DNA from: Siphonodentalium dalli
Lineage: Eukaryota; Mollusca; Scaphopoda; Gadilida; Siphonodentaliidae
DNA length: 64,000 nucleotides
Direction: 5' to 3'
Assembly: GCA_032622095.1 (NCBI GenBank)
Contig: CP136064.1
Location: forward strand, 252,156,484-252,220,483
In this document: one piece after another, positions 32,504-44,667 of the stretch
How positions within the stretch are numbered: the stretch's first letter is position 1
Layout of the letters: each line of letters starts with the position of its first letter
Made by a program: the position numbers and the translations under genes
The notes under the pieces: model-generated
Seen by the model: the letters and a program-made list of their open reading frames with translations, nothing else
Databases searched by the model: none
Told to the model about the DNA's origin: nothing

Positions 32504-32519
32504 CAAGCCCATATAAAAA

Positions 32520-33355
32520 TGTACCTGGGTAAATCCACCCAGGTTTTTTGGGCCGAAACCCAGGTAAAAATCTATCTACCAAGACATCCACCAACCATCA
32601 AGACCCCGCGAAACCTGGGTTTTACCATGATTTACCCACCTGAAACTGGATAAAAACCCTGGTATGGGTAAACCTGGGTGTAATTACCCAGGTGACCACA
32701 CCCAGGTGTACCCTACCTGGGTGTTTCCCACCCAGGTCTACCCTGGTGTTTCCTACCTGGGTGTTTCCCCACCCAGGTGTACCATGGTGTTATTTACCCA
32801 GGTGTACCCTGGTGTTTCCTACCTGGGTGTTTCCCATCCAGGTTACCTAGGTGTTATTCACCCAGGTGTACCCTGGTGTTTCCTACCTGGGTGTTTCCCA
32901 CCCAGGTGTACCTTGGTGTTATTCACCCAGGTGTACCCTGGTGTTTCCTACCTGGGTGTTTCCCACCCAGGTGTACCTTGGTGTTATTCACCCAGGTGTA
33001 CCCTGGTGTTTCCTACCTGGGTGTTCCCCACCCAGGTGTACCTTGATGTTTCCAACCCAGGTATACCTTGGTGTTTTTTTTACGCCGGTGTACCTTGGTG
33101 TTTTCTTACCCAGGTGGATTTCCCATTGAGATGCACCTGGGTTAGAAAACCCCAAGGTACACCCAGGTAAGGAAACACCAAGGCACACCTGGGCAGGAAA
33201 ACACCAAGGTACACCTGGGTAAGAAAACACCAAGGTACACCTGGGTAAGAAAACACCAAGGTACACCTGGGTAAGAAAACACCAAGGTACACATTGGTAG
33301 GAAACACCAAGGAACACCTGGGTGAATAACACCAAGGTACACCTGGGTGGGGATA
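32520..33355. repeat. ACCTGGGT minisatellite with an inversion point
   Basis: Units of the type CCCAGGTGTACCYTGGTGTT run in one orientation from about 32640 to 33117, and as the complement (AACACCAAGGTACACCTGGG) from about 33140 to 33355. Between them lies ATTTCCCATTGAGATGCACC. Long frames on both strands encode the same type of repeating peptide because the array is an inverted repeat; they are not called as genes. Confidence 0.9.
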
Positions 33356-33360
33356 CCAAA

Positions 33361-34600
33361 GTGAAATGATGAGGATGGCAATGAAGTAGATTTTGATGGG
33401 ATGCAGGGGTATTGTTATCAATGGAGTTGTTTTAGTATAATAGAACATTAAGGAAACTGATTGTGCAGCAATACAAGTTTATTCAAGGACAACAAACTAA
33501 CTAAAGATAAAATACATGTATAGAAACACATGTAATATATAAATATATAAACTCATTAAACTGCATGGGTTAAAACTTACTGACAACAAGAGTTGGGTTA
33601 AAATTTTGATTAAAAAACACTTGCAAAGTCCCTCTTCATACATGTATATGGTATGTTAGGCAAGTTACATGTACATGTAGTTGCAATGTATACTAGTACC
33701 GGTACATGACATACCGGTGGACACAAAAATCATTATTTTAGTTCCAATGTCATTTACCAGAATACATGTACATGTTGTACCTTGCAACTACATCTACAGT
33801 GAGGTAGTTTTGTCTCATTTAAACTTTCTAAATGGGTTTCTCCCTTTGAATGACATAAACTAATGTGAGTATACACATGAGCTGTGGTGTGAAATACACA
33901 CAAAAAAATTATTTCTTAGTCTGAGGACATGTTTCCTGTCATTATCTTACTGCTTACAAATATAGATTTGTAATAATGTGCTGTAATGCTCCAGAAATAG
34001 TCATATTTTGTCCTGGTTGATAAGAACATATTATTTCTTAGTGTTAGAAGGACATGTTGTCTGATATTATTTGACTCATAAACCCCCAAATGTACATGTA
34101 AACAGAACATTCAGGAAAGAGACACACCATCTTTATCCTGTTTTATATCAGTACTAAGTAGCAATATTGATCAGATAGCAAAATATGCTATAAATAGATT
34201 TCAGATGGTAGAGATTAAACAATCACATTAATTGCACCAACTCGAAACAGTTAACATACCCTGTAGAATACAGACTATGATCAAGGAGGGTGTCACACAC
34301 ACCCCACCCCGCTTTGGTATGTGATATTCAAGCCATTTTCAGGTGGTATGCTATATACATGTACATACCCAATGTTATCTGGTACTAGGATTTCACACGG
34401 CAATATAACCGGCATTCACGATTCAGCAAAAAGGCTAGTATGCAGATATAATAGCAGAAAATTATAAAATTTTTGAGTATTTTCCAGCTTAAACAGACCC
34501 AAGTGATATATTTTTATCTAATTCAGTCTAATGGCTCTTGATATGTTGATGTTTTGGATACTATTTCAGCAAATGTGAGAAAAAGTGGCTTCTTTGGGGC
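33361..34600. other. Intergenic, rich in ACATGTAC palindromes
   Basis: TACATGTACATGT-type words occur at about 33641, 33669, 33765, 34091 and 34362, and continue up to 38.5 kb. No frame or element is supported. Confidence 0.5.
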
Positions 34601-34619
34601 ATCAGCTTGTCTGAAAAAT

Positions 34620-34940
34620 ATATCAAGGTCCCCTAAATCCGATACTACATTTCAGAACAATCCAACCAGTGTCCCATGAAATGGTGGATAATAAACTATC
34701 ATACCAAATTTGATTCAGATTTGATCACACAAACTAAAATTATGATGCGGAAACCAGAAATTAACACGAGTCTAAGTCGAAAAAGGGCCATAACTCTCGC
34801 AAAAATGAGCGGAGCACACCTATATTCGAACTTGACCTGTATTTTGGTCTGATAAACTTACATACCACATTTGGTTCAGATATGATCACACAAACTGAAG
34901 TTATCATCCGGAAACCTACAATTTTCAAAGTTTAAATGTC
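34620..34940 (+). mobile_element. Helitron-like (pearl-type) core units, truncated
   Basis: Two units with CATACCA(A/C)ATTTG(A/G)TTCAGAT and AAGTCGAAAAAGGGCC, same family as 1980-2480. They lack the ACGG tract and hairpin and are cut short 5 bases before the inverted-repeat element at 34946. Confidence 0.6.
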
Positions 34941-34945
34941 TATTA

Positions 34946-35325
34946 GGCGACACCAATTTTTAAGTCTGGTTTACGAACATGTGGGCTGATGTGGGGAGAA
35001 AAAAAGTAGATGCAGGAGGGGAAAAAAATAAAAATAAAAAAAATTGTCCCCCCCAATTTATATCAAGTAAATCTTGAAATTTTACATAAATTTTACAAAA
35101 ATTGTGAAAAAAAACTTTTCGAATGAAATTCTGAACCAAACAAGACATTTCTTGTCATGAAAATATGGATCTGCAAATGATCATAAGCAGAACCGGATGC
35201 GACAGCACATGAAAATCAGTACGCGTGTAAAAAAATTTGGGACAAAAAAGTAAAAAAAAAATTCATGAAATGGAAAAAAAGTTGTAGGAGGTGTTCGTAA
35301 ACCGGACTTAAAAATTGGTGTCGCC
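34946..35325. mobile_element. Inverted-repeat MITE (S family, copy 1, 380 bp)
   Basis: GGCGACACCAATTTTTAAG at the left and CTTAAAAATTGGTGTCGCC at the right; complementarity extends through GGTTTACGAACA. A second copy, in inverse orientation, lies at 42295-42672. Flanking TTA/TTA hints at a 3-bp target. Confidence 0.75.
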
Positions 35326-35355
35326 TTATGTGTATATAACTCATATAGCTAACTA

Positions 35356-35834
35356 TTAAAGGTGCTCAATCAGATTCGATGGTCCCCATATAATTAGATT
35401 CCAACAACAACATTTTTTTTAGAAATGCTGCTTCAGTAATATCAGAATCGATTAATTGCCCAAAAATAATGCTAACCACTGTCAACTACATGTATAGTAT
35501 AAAATCGCCTGATACGTTATATTTATCAACATGCTGTTCGACGAAGTTTGACCTTATTATCAACACAAAGCCTCTTCATTTTAGAGTTATCCATCTTCAT
35601 CCGCAATTTGGTCTGAGACCGTCGGCTCGTCAAATTTTTCTGGGCCACTATTAAGTATCGATGGTGATAAATATTAAAATTTCAAAAATTGATATCTAAT
35701 AACTCTGAGCTTTGATACATGTAGGTGGGTCCCTCGACTTGATTAAAATATTTTTACCCCCCCCCCCCCGATTCCATATACATGTATATGTAAATAGCAA
35801 ATGAGGGGCACTTAATCGGATTATGCATCTTTAA
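35356..35834. mobile_element. TTAA element of the AGGTACTCAA family, copy 3
   Basis: TTAAAGGTGCTCAATCAG to GGATTATGCATCTTTAA. Belongs to the same subfamily as copy 1 (its right end reads ATGCATC instead of GAGTACC). Contains a C run (about 35758-35769). Confidence 0.65.
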
Positions 35835-35847
35835 ACTGTATTTGAAT

Positions 35848-36301
35848 TTAAAGATGCATAATCTGATGATTAAGGGCCCCCTGAATTAATGCTCGCACAT
35901 TACTCTTTATTTGGACTTGGGGGTAAAAGATATTTGGTACGAGTCGAGGAACCCACCACCTATCAAAGCTCAGAGTTATTAGATATCAATTTTTGAAATA
36001 TACTATTTTTCACGATCAAGAATTAATAGTGGCCCACGGTCTCGGACCAAATTTCAGATGAAGATGGATAACTCTAAAATCAAGAGGCTTTCTGTTGATA
36101 ATAAGGCCAAATTTTGTAGAACAACATGTTGATAAATAACATATGTCAGGCAATTGTATACTTTAGTTGACAGTGGTTAGCATTATTTTAGGGCAATTAA
36201 TCAATTCTGATAACGTAACTGAAGCAGCCTTTCTAAATACAAATGTATGATGTTGGAATCTGATTATATGGGTATCATCGAACCGGATTGAGTACCTTTA
36301 A
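35848..36301. mobile_element. TTAA element of the AGGTACTCAA family, copy 4 (inverted)
   Basis: TTAAAGATGCATAATCTG at the left, CGGATTGAGTACCTTTAA at the right: copy 3 in reverse orientation, starting 13 bases after it. The two form a ~950-bp inverted repeat. Confidence 0.65.
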
Positions 36302-36902
36302 AATGAACTGTATCCAGTATAAACATGTTAAACCTGATAATTAATTAGAGCATGCAGTCCCTGTTGACATGCGGTATCCGCTGGTAATCTTACCACAGTA
36401 ATATGTGTTAACTGTGATAACCAAGTTAATTGTTTTTACCACAAAAATTCTGAATTCTATCTAGACATTTTGAAACAATAAAAAAAAATTCTGGTGTGAT
36501 TACAATGTCAACTTTAAAACAAAATTCATATTAACATCGCATGAAAAATACAGCCTAACTGCAAATGTGAGGTGGACCACATTCTGCGGCGGTATAACTG
36601 ACTGCGGTTGATCGCATGAACACGCCTGAATACTGCAGTAATACCTGAGTAATATAAGGCGAGTTGATTAATTAAAGCATAGCTGTAATTTTACATGTAT
36701 GTTCTATAGACTTTGTTGGGAAAGAGAATATAGCTGTGCGACAATGTTAATCCTGATGAGCTAAGTTAGAAATTTTTCAATCAAAACCTCATAAAAAAAA
36801 ATTGAAATTCAGTTCTCAATTTTCGAACACTTCTAGGAAATTGTTCAAAAATATTGTTAAAAGATGCCCATTCGATTTGACACTGTAAATATACCCTGTT
36901 CA
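36302..36902. other. Stretch without recognised features
   Basis: Apart from a weak GATTAATTAAAGCATAGCTGTA word near 36667 that resembles a pogo-type MITE end, nothing is recognisable. Confidence 0.45.
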
Positions 36903-37023
36903 AGTGTTCCTGCTAATGTGCTATGATGCGGTTGGGTCCTGCTTAATTGCTATGAATTGCACTACCCGCATCATAGCAATTCAGCAGGACCACCAGCATC
37001 ATAGCATATTAGCAGGACCACTT
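36903..37023. repeat. Double hairpin of CATAGCA / AGCAGGA words
   Basis: GTTCCTGCTAATGTGCTATG at the left is mirrored by CATAGCATATTAGCAGGACC at the right, and inside TTGGGTCCTGCTTAATTGC is mirrored by GCAATTCAGCAGGACC. The two nested pairs share the CATAGCA and TCCTGC words, so it may be a palindrome that duplicated. Confidence 0.7.
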
Positions 37024-37440
37024 GGCCAGTGGTAAAATAGTTTGTTTTCCATACGGATACGTGTTTTCAAATAATCATGTAATGATATCTAACATACATG
37101 TATATGATCCCATTTATAAGTTTTATTCATCACGGCCAGATAAACTTTGTATACAGACAGTTTTACCAAACTTAGAATTTTTATTAGGTGCTTTCATTGT
37201 AGCTGTAATTACTAGTATTAAAAGAGTGCTCAATAAAGTTTGTTTTATCATTTATGCTCATTTGGAATTTGGATGCTATTTAATTCTGTTTATCTATATA
37301 ATTGGCTGCACTGCTAAATTTTGACTCATTTCAGTCATTTGATGTCAGTACATGTAGTTGTCCATCGAAATGGCGAACACAACCAAAGACAAATTACAAG
37401 AGGAAAGACAACAAATACATTTGATGTGCACTAAAACAGA

Positions 37441-37609
37441 TACAGTAGTGCCCTAAGAAATCGACCCCTTAACCACAGCAGAATTATGTGTAACTTTCAG
37501 GATTTAGTCGGATATATGGCTTGTTGCCATTCATCGGAAAGCTCTCCCCGAGTTTAATACCCGTAATTCTGCTGTGGTTAAGGAGTCGATTAATTAGAGC
37601 ATTACTGTA
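37441..37609. mobile_element. Palindromic pogo-type MITE with a central deletion
   Basis: Left arm complete (CAGTAGTGCCCTAAGAAATC to CTCTCCCCGAG). The right arm lacks its inner half and resumes at CCCGTAATTCTGCTGTGG, ending GAGCATTACTGTA. Confidence 0.75.
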
Positions 37610-39105
37610 GTTACAAATGTATGTCTAGCCTCCTGTTGTGTCACTAATAAGATCTTTAATTCACATATGGTACACATGTACATGTACATGTACTATATAG
37701 TACCCGTTCAAGCGTTTACAAGTGTCAGTCATCGAGAAACTGACCAAAAGTTTTGGTAGTATATAATATAGGCTAGCACTGCACTTGGGCTACATGTACA
37801 TGTACTGTAAGTGATTATAATGTACTATTTTTATATTCTGCTGTGAAAGTGTTGCTGAATGAAATTTAAGTTTACCCCGATATTCTAAGTCCGCTCGACT
37901 AAGATGGGTTTTTTCTCGAAAACTGATATCTGAATATACATGACTTTTTGTACGTCTTCCACTGGTTGGTATTCCCTCTAAAATGACTAATTTTAACTGA
38001 TTAGATTAGCCCTGGTATGGAAAACTCTAACTGTTATAGCCCGATGAGCGGTTTACTGCCAACAGCGGTGATGATATGATGACCAGCGTTGTGCATGGCA
38101 TATGTTGATCCAGGTAAGAATGCTACCATACATTCCAAACATTCATTAAATATCTTATTAATAGTAACCCAAACTACACAAGAGACTAGTATAACTAAGA
38201 TTGGGCTCGATTAATGATGTGACACTTTCAGTACTTCATTTACTAGTAGCCTGGTACTGGTGGGCCTGGCTACAGATACTTGTTTGGCGTGTTTGAGGCC
38301 TGTGGCAAGGGCAGCAGAATCAATTAAAATTTCTCTTATTGTAGTGTAGTACATGTACATGAATAGTACCGGTAGTACAGCACACAAAGAGGTATATAGT
38401 ACCGGCACATGTACATGTATTCTCTCTGTTTTCACACATGTTTTTTTTCAATTTAACAACATGAGTCTTTTATGACACATACATGTACTAAAGTGAAAGT
38501 AGGCCTACATGTATATAATGTGCACCCAGTATACCGGTACATGTACTGATATATTACATTGCAATACAGTCCGAGTACAATGATATAGCAAAATTATGCA
38601 TAGTAGAATAACAACCTTTTGTACAAACAGTCCTGACAATGATATACCGGGATATCATGGTGATAGTTCATACATTTGGAATTACCGAATACCTGAGTTT
38701 GTGGATAGACCGCTTCATGCGATGTTTATGTGAATTTTTATTTTTAAGTCGGCATTGCGTACGGTAGTCCTATAAACCACACCAGAGAATAGCAATTGTC
38801 GGTCAGTGACCAACTTCTTATGTTTATGCAATCGATACAATCCGGTTCTGCTTTTGATGTCCAGTTCGATATTTGTGGTGTGTTCTTGTGCAAAAATATA
38901 ATTCTAACTAATGCGCCAAAAATCAGGTTTATAAATTTATCCATTCTTGAGCAAGAGCAACTCGTAAAACTTGTATGGTATAACATTCCAAACTGAGTAT
39001 TTCTGCTATCAAACCATATGATAATAATGTTGAACCGGACATCGAAATCTGAACCGCATTTATGGATTGCAGCACGTGATGTTGAATAAACAGTTATAGA
39101 GGATA
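37610..39105. other. Intergenic with dense ACATGTAC words
   Basis: Clusters such as ACATGTACATGTACATGTAC at 37675-37695, and further ones near 37795, 38350, 38405 and 38505, often beside ACCGGTAC. No frame with a recognisable domain. Confidence 0.5.
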
Positions 39106-39324
39106 TACAGTAATGCTCTAATTAATCGACTCCTTAACTACAGCAGAATTATGGGTAACTTTTCAGGATTTAGTCGGAAATATGGGTTGATGCCATTCAT
39201 CGGAGCTCTCGGTGAGAGCTTTCCGATGAATGGCAACAAGCCATATTTCGGACTAAATCCTGAAAAGTTACCCATAATTCTGCTGTAGTTAAGGAGTCGA
39301 TTAATTAGCTCTAGAATTACTGTA
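39106..39324. mobile_element. Palindromic pogo-type MITE, near-complete copy
   Basis: TACAGTAATGCTCTAATTAA to the inverse end; the centre reads GGAGCTCTCGGTGAGAGCT. The right end has a small insertion (AGCTCTAGAATTACTG instead of AGAGCATTACTG). Confidence 0.75.
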
Positions 39325-40857
39325 ACATGGTTTATAATATACAAATGTATACTGTATGGGAAACATCAGAGGTTTACAAAGTAATAAAAACATTTGATTT
39401 GTTCTTTATTCTTGTGGTTATATACACGTACATACATGTATTCTAAAAATAAATGTCCTTTACAACGTGGATCAATGAAATGCGGTTGTTGCATTTAAAA
39501 TGCATTGAGGGTGCATTGTGTCACGCCACTTTGTAAATGCCTTAATGACAGCATTTAAATTAAATGCACTGCATTGGGAATAATCGCAGTCGCATTGAAA
39601 TTACCGATCATTGCGCCGAAAAAGTATACTAGTATGAACACCCAAATAACGATACGATAGTGTATTTTGCAATTTTAGTTAAAATTTTGTTTAATTTAAA
39701 TTCACATCTGAATAATTCTGTGTTATTTTCCCACTCCTGGTGTACATGTATATGTTCGGAATCGGACATTCATGATGTAGTTTTCCATTCAAAATGGAAT
39801 AAACATAAATAAACACTGTTGACATTAATTGTTTTATAATCAGAATCTGAGAATCATGATTCTCATTTTGATTCTAGTAAAAAGTCTTGATTCCCTGTAG
39901 AAAGTGAAACACTAACATTTTGATTATTGCCAAAAATCTGATGGATTTTAAGGCCTGCATCAAGACATTTGTTTGTGAATAAATCAAGGTAAATGTGTTA
40001 AAATATGAACGCATTTACAAATGCGTTGCTCCAAAATCGCAAAGTAGATTCGAACATGTGGTCGCTTTTCTAAGAAATTTGTGAGTGGTCTGTACATGCA
40101 CATACATGTAAGTTACTTGACCAATTACACAAGGAGTCGAGGGACACAATCAATGAGGACGTTTGTACTAAAAAATATTTTTTTACGCAAGGAACGAACA
40201 CAAGGCCACTTTCTTAATTTATATTATGAGCCAACAAGACAGATCGTAAATCGCTGTTATATGACAATATATGTGGCCATCATAATGGTCGACAGGCATG
40301 ACGCCAACAAAAACCAATCTGTCAGGCCAATATAAAGAAGTCGCGACTTATTGCTGGTGGAACCTATTAAAGGCATCGTTCCATTTCGTTAATAACAACT
40401 TACATAACATTCACCTCCACCTCTTTACTCTTGGGCTCCAAATAAATATGCATGCACCAGCTGCATCCACGTTTATTATTTTTCTTGGGAAATCCCCCCC
40501 CCCCCCCCTTGCACAGTGCTTATTTGGGTCTGCACGTTTATTAATATTTTGAAGCTATGAAAATTTAAATCAGCACAAATTCAAGATTTCTATATGATTC
40601 AGATGTAAAAATGATCAACACGTCTACATTAGTTACTAGCTAAACAAGACATTTTGTCATATGTTTATACTTTACTGTGAAATTGCGTTTCTTCCGTTCT
40701 CCATGAACGGATTCTCAAAATGTTTGGTTTTCCAAAAAACAAGGATTCGAACTGTCTGAACTGAACTCCATGCGTTTGTTTAAATAGATGAATAAATAAT
40801 GGGAAAGACATACAATCCTAGTTAATAATGAATTTAAGTATATAAATATAAATAATA
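39325..40857. other. Stretch without supported features
   Basis: Contains AAATGCATT/GCATTTAAA words in both orientations at 39490-39600 and a C run at about 40494-40508. I see no coding exon or element ends. Confidence 0.45.
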
Positions 40858-40985
40858 AACGGCGGATTCAACGTGGTCATGGGTTTTGACCGTGTTAAAA
40901 AAATCAGCAAACTCTGCATGAACCCCGAAGTTTGCTGATTTTTTCTCGCGGTCAAAACCCCATGACCGCATTGAAACCGCCGTTC
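40858..40985. mobile_element. Hairpin MITE (~128 bp)
   Basis: AACGGCGGATTCAACG and GGTCATGGGTTTTGACCG are mirrored by CGGTCAAAACCCCATGACC and TTGAAACCGCCGTT, with AAATCAGCAAACT mirrored by AGTTTGCTGATTT around a short loop. Confidence 0.75.
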
Positions 40986-41415
40986 ATTTCTTATATGAAT
41001 AACACAATTTAAGATTGGTGAATTATTTCTTTTGGTTAATTTAATAAACGTACAGGACCAAATAACGATCGTACAGGTGGGAATTTTATCTCGATTTTAA
41101 TAATCGTACATTAGGCACTCAAGAGTAGTACATATTCAAGTATGTGGCAAACCAAAAAAACACCACATGATACATACATGTACCTGTACTACATGTTGAC
41201 TCGTATACCTGAACCTGCTATAAAAATTATTTGGTTAACCACAGTTGATGTTTTGCTCAGAGTTCCCCCTGCACTATTATTTGGGTCTGTACTTTTATTA
41301 ACTTTCAATGGAATTTCCCCCCCCCCCCCCCGCACTATTATTTGGGCCTGCACTTTTATTTGGAGCCTGAGAGTAAGTTGCATTGACATTTATTTTCACG
41401 AATTACCATGCTAAA

Positions 41416-42112
41416 GGCCAAAGAAAAAAGATTGTATGTTTCCGGTAAAAAAATTTAGGGTAGGTAGGTAGGGAATTTTTTTTATTTTATTTTATTTTGA
41501 TATTTTTTATCCAGCTGCAGAAATATTGAACTACCTCGACCAAAGTGACATAAAATGCCAACCCGTGCCATGGGGAAAGTATTACTTGATCAACACAGTG
41601 GAAATATACATTAAGATTGATAAAAAATCAAACTTACTTCATGCTTACGTATGTTTTTTATTATATCTAATACCACATTTTCATAAATTTGGCTATAAAC
41701 TTGGTACAAAATTGATGTCACTAACTTTTTATAAGAATTTTACCAATAATACCGCCATTATACCGTACATGTATTGTGACGATTACATCCCATTGTCTGG
41801 GGGTAGCCAGTACACCCACCGAGCATGCCTGGTTTTTGGAAACAGTAGCTACTAGTACATGTATACACCTAATATATGCAGTGATAACCTCTTTACATGT
41901 ATATATACAGATACACACCCACCATGTCTGTTGATAGTGTTCCATAAGTCCCAAACAAGACATAAAGCAGGCAGGAGATCCACTCTCAGGAAATTAAAAT
42001 TGCGAAAATTTTGACTTTTTCTCAAAATATCAATAAAAAGTTTAGGGTCGGCGGGTTATTTTTAGGGTCGGTCGATGTACGGAAACATAGTATCTTTTTT
42101 CTTTGGCCTAAG
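41416..42112. mobile_element. Inverted-repeat element (~700 bp)
   Basis: AGGCCAAAGAAAAAAGATTG then TATGTTTCCG at the left, mirrored by CGGAAACATAGTATC then TTTTTTCTTTGGCCT at the right. The right arm has a duplicated TTTAGGGTCGG word. Target duplication is unclear. The interior frame (41526-41855, 109 codons) is not recognised. Confidence 0.65.
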
Positions 42113-42294
42113 GAACATTGCAACTGGTTTGAAGTAACATGACCGCGTTGCGTCAACACTGGAACTGCATTGATGGTAATTTTCAACATGGTCTCACTGA
42201 GGTTCTATCAAATATAAATACTAGTATGGTTGAGGCCAACTTGAGGGAGACAATTATTTTGAGAATATGTGATCCTGTGTTAACATGAGCCTAA

Positions 42295-42672
42295 GGCGAC
42301 ACCAATTTTTAAGTCTGGTTTACGAACACCTCCTACAACTTTGTTTCCATTTCATGAATTTTTTTTTTAATTTTTTGGTCCCATAATATTTTACACGCGT
42401 ACTGATTTTCATGTGCTGTCGCATCCGGTTCTGCTTATGATCATTTACAGATCCATATTTTCATGTATTTCATGACAAGATATGTCTTGTTTGGTTTGAA
42501 CAGAATTTCATTCAAAAACATTTTTTCACAATTTTTGTAAAATTTATGTAAAATTCCACGATTTACTTGATATAAATTGGGGGGACAATCTTTTTTATTT
42601 TTATTTTTTTCCCTCCTGCATCTACTTTTTTCTCTCCCCACATCGTAAACCAGACTTAAAAATTGGTGTCGC
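42295..42672. mobile_element. Inverted-repeat MITE (S family, copy 2)
   Basis: Same ends and interior as 34946-35325 but inverted (here GAACACCTCCTACAAC lies near the left end). About 378 bp. Confidence 0.75.
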
Positions 42673-42962
42673 TTAAATATCATCTGATGGAGTCAAAATC
42701 ATTGAACCGTCACTTATGCATGCACATGTTGTCTTGATGTTGAGTCTGGCTTTCATCATTTTCATTAGTTTTACTGTTAATATCCACCAAAGGTTGAGGT
42801 GTTATGGAACAACTGTATGGCATCGTATGATTCGTATACTGTTATCTTCCGAGTAAATATGGAGTCTCTAATTCTTTTATCAGTCACGCATCTACTCATC
42901 AAATAGTATAATCCTCAAATATTTGTAGTCCAGGTGATCTCGACTGCACAGTGTGTTTTAAA

Positions 42963-43164
42963 TTTCTTTGCCGTGTAACAACTGTTGTCCCAAGTTTCAA
43001 TGCCTTGTCCTCCTGGTATGTAGGGATTACCAATTTACCATTGCCGTGTTTTAATTTGCAATTTTGATGATGACGCTCACTAAGCTTGTTGATAATTTTC
43101 TTTGTCGTGTAACAACTGTTGTACCAAGTTTCTACGCCGCGTCCTCCTGGTATTTAGGGATTAC
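42963..43164. repeat. Direct duplication, offset 134 bp
   Basis: TTTCTTTGCCGTGTAACAAC ... CCTCCTGGTATGTAGGGATTACC recurs as TTTCTTTGTCGTGTAACAAC ... CCTCCTGGTATTTAGGGATTACC. The ~67-base shared block is separated by unrelated sequence. Confidence 0.7.
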
Positions 43165-43418
43165 CGGTGCCTTTAATAGCGTCAGATGCATCATTGCCAG
43201 TTAATGTACATTAGAGTGGAACTGAATTAACAATGTCACATTGACACAGTACTCAGTTAAGACCAGTAAAACAGCAAAAGTAGTATTATTGTACAGCAGG
43301 CTTATCACTATCAGTACTTACTACATGTACTGACCCCTTACTATCGTGGATCAATCTGAATCTGAATGGTTACGCTGCAGATCCCAATTATGGTAATTTC
43401 GCAGCGGGCGAGAGAGTC

Positions 43419-43945
43419 TCAGATCTTTTCCTTCAGCGCACTCTTGAAGGAATCCACAGGCTGTTGTTGTAGGATTAAGGATTCCTCCAGCTGATTCCAG
43501 TCGCATATAGTTCGAACAAATGTGGAATTAGCGAACTGAGCTGACACGTATGGTATAGCCTCGTAGCACTGACTGTTGTTCCTTTAAATTAGGTGCCGAG
43601 GAATTTGGCTGGTGACGTAGCCTGTCAGAACTTTGCTCTGCGATCTAAGACGCCTTGTTTCGGGTGTAAAGTATTGATTAGGCGGTATAGCCGGGACCAA
43701 TCCACCCACCACCTTACTCATGAATCCCAGCCGATTTATTTTTCGCCGTTTCTGCAATGTTGGTAAATCTAGCTCGTAGAGGATCTTGGTCATATATCCA
43801 TCTTCTTTGCTCTTATAGTCTCTTTTAATGAAACGGGCTGCTCTACGCTGGATTCTTTCCAGCTTGTCGATGTGATTTTGTTGGTAGGGGTCCCAGATGG
43901 TGTCTGCGTAGTCCATGATGATGATATTCAAACTTCTCAATTCTT
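43419..43945 (-). pseudogene. Non-LTR retrotransposon reverse transcriptase, C-terminal fragment
   Basis: The minus-strand frame reads DYADTIWDPYQ, then LERIQRRAARFIK, LPTLQKRRKINRL and GLVPAIPP. After an in-frame TAA (43581-43583) it continues in the same frame with NSTFVRTICDWNQLEESLI and VDSFKSALKEKI to a terminal stop at 43419. The W-x-P ... L-E-x-x-Q-R-R-A block and the final WN-x-L ... SF-K segment are the usual thumb and C-terminal part of jockey/CR1-like polymerases. The catalytic FADD region and endonuclease are absent (5' truncated). One stop and no flanking poly(A) recognised; a dead copy. Confidence 0.8.
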
Positions 43946-44667
43946 CTTCTTCTGGACAGGTGCATTATGAGCAGGCCACTGGCACTACATCATGATTGTA
44001 CCGGTACCACAAATTCAATTTTGAGAAAATATTCTGGTTATGGCCAGGTAGCTGAGGTACTGTTCAATACTATAGTTGATCCGTTTCGTTATCGCAGCTT
44101 AATTCTTACTGTTCCGGGAATTGAAATATTTTTTGTCACATGAAATTCAGTCTTTTTCGATATTTGCGCACATCCATGGGGAGAAATCGGCGAATCTTAT
44201 ATATAAGTCCACAGTTTATCCGTTTGTAGCCAATACACCATTTCCTTCTGTCAATCCGCGTTGATTCGCGACAAAATTAACTCAAAATACCACAAGGAAT
44301 TATCCGCGCTCCATTTTGAAGAACGATAACTAAAAGTTAAGATTGTAATTTGGCTGCAGAAACGAAACGAAACGAATTTTGAAACACAATAATTGTATTC
44401 ACTAATATTTTCCTGTTGGTATATGGTCTACTATAGTATATGCATTCATTTATTTGAAATAATAAGTATCACTTAGAGAATAATTCTTACTGATAATTAG
44501 AAATCTCTTTATTTTGTATCCCTTTAATATTAAATAATGGCCCTGAAAATTGTCTGTTTGTCAGTTTAATGTTCACTAATTATAGCTAGGCTGTTAGATA
44601 AAGTATGATATTGCTTCATTTGTCCGGGGTAGTGTATTGTCATACTGTCATAATAAACTTCAAGTAA
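43946..44667. other. Stretch without recognised features
   Basis: Sequence upstream (minus sense) of the polymerase fragment. It does not continue the polymerase reading frame, and no repeats or splice-bounded frames are seen. Confidence 0.45.

Noticed and set aside
32664..33381. Long frames (168, 124 and 122 codons) on both strands with P-G-V-P-W-C repeats
   Set aside because: They follow from the ACCTGGGT minisatellite and its inversion; the same peptide type appears on both strands.
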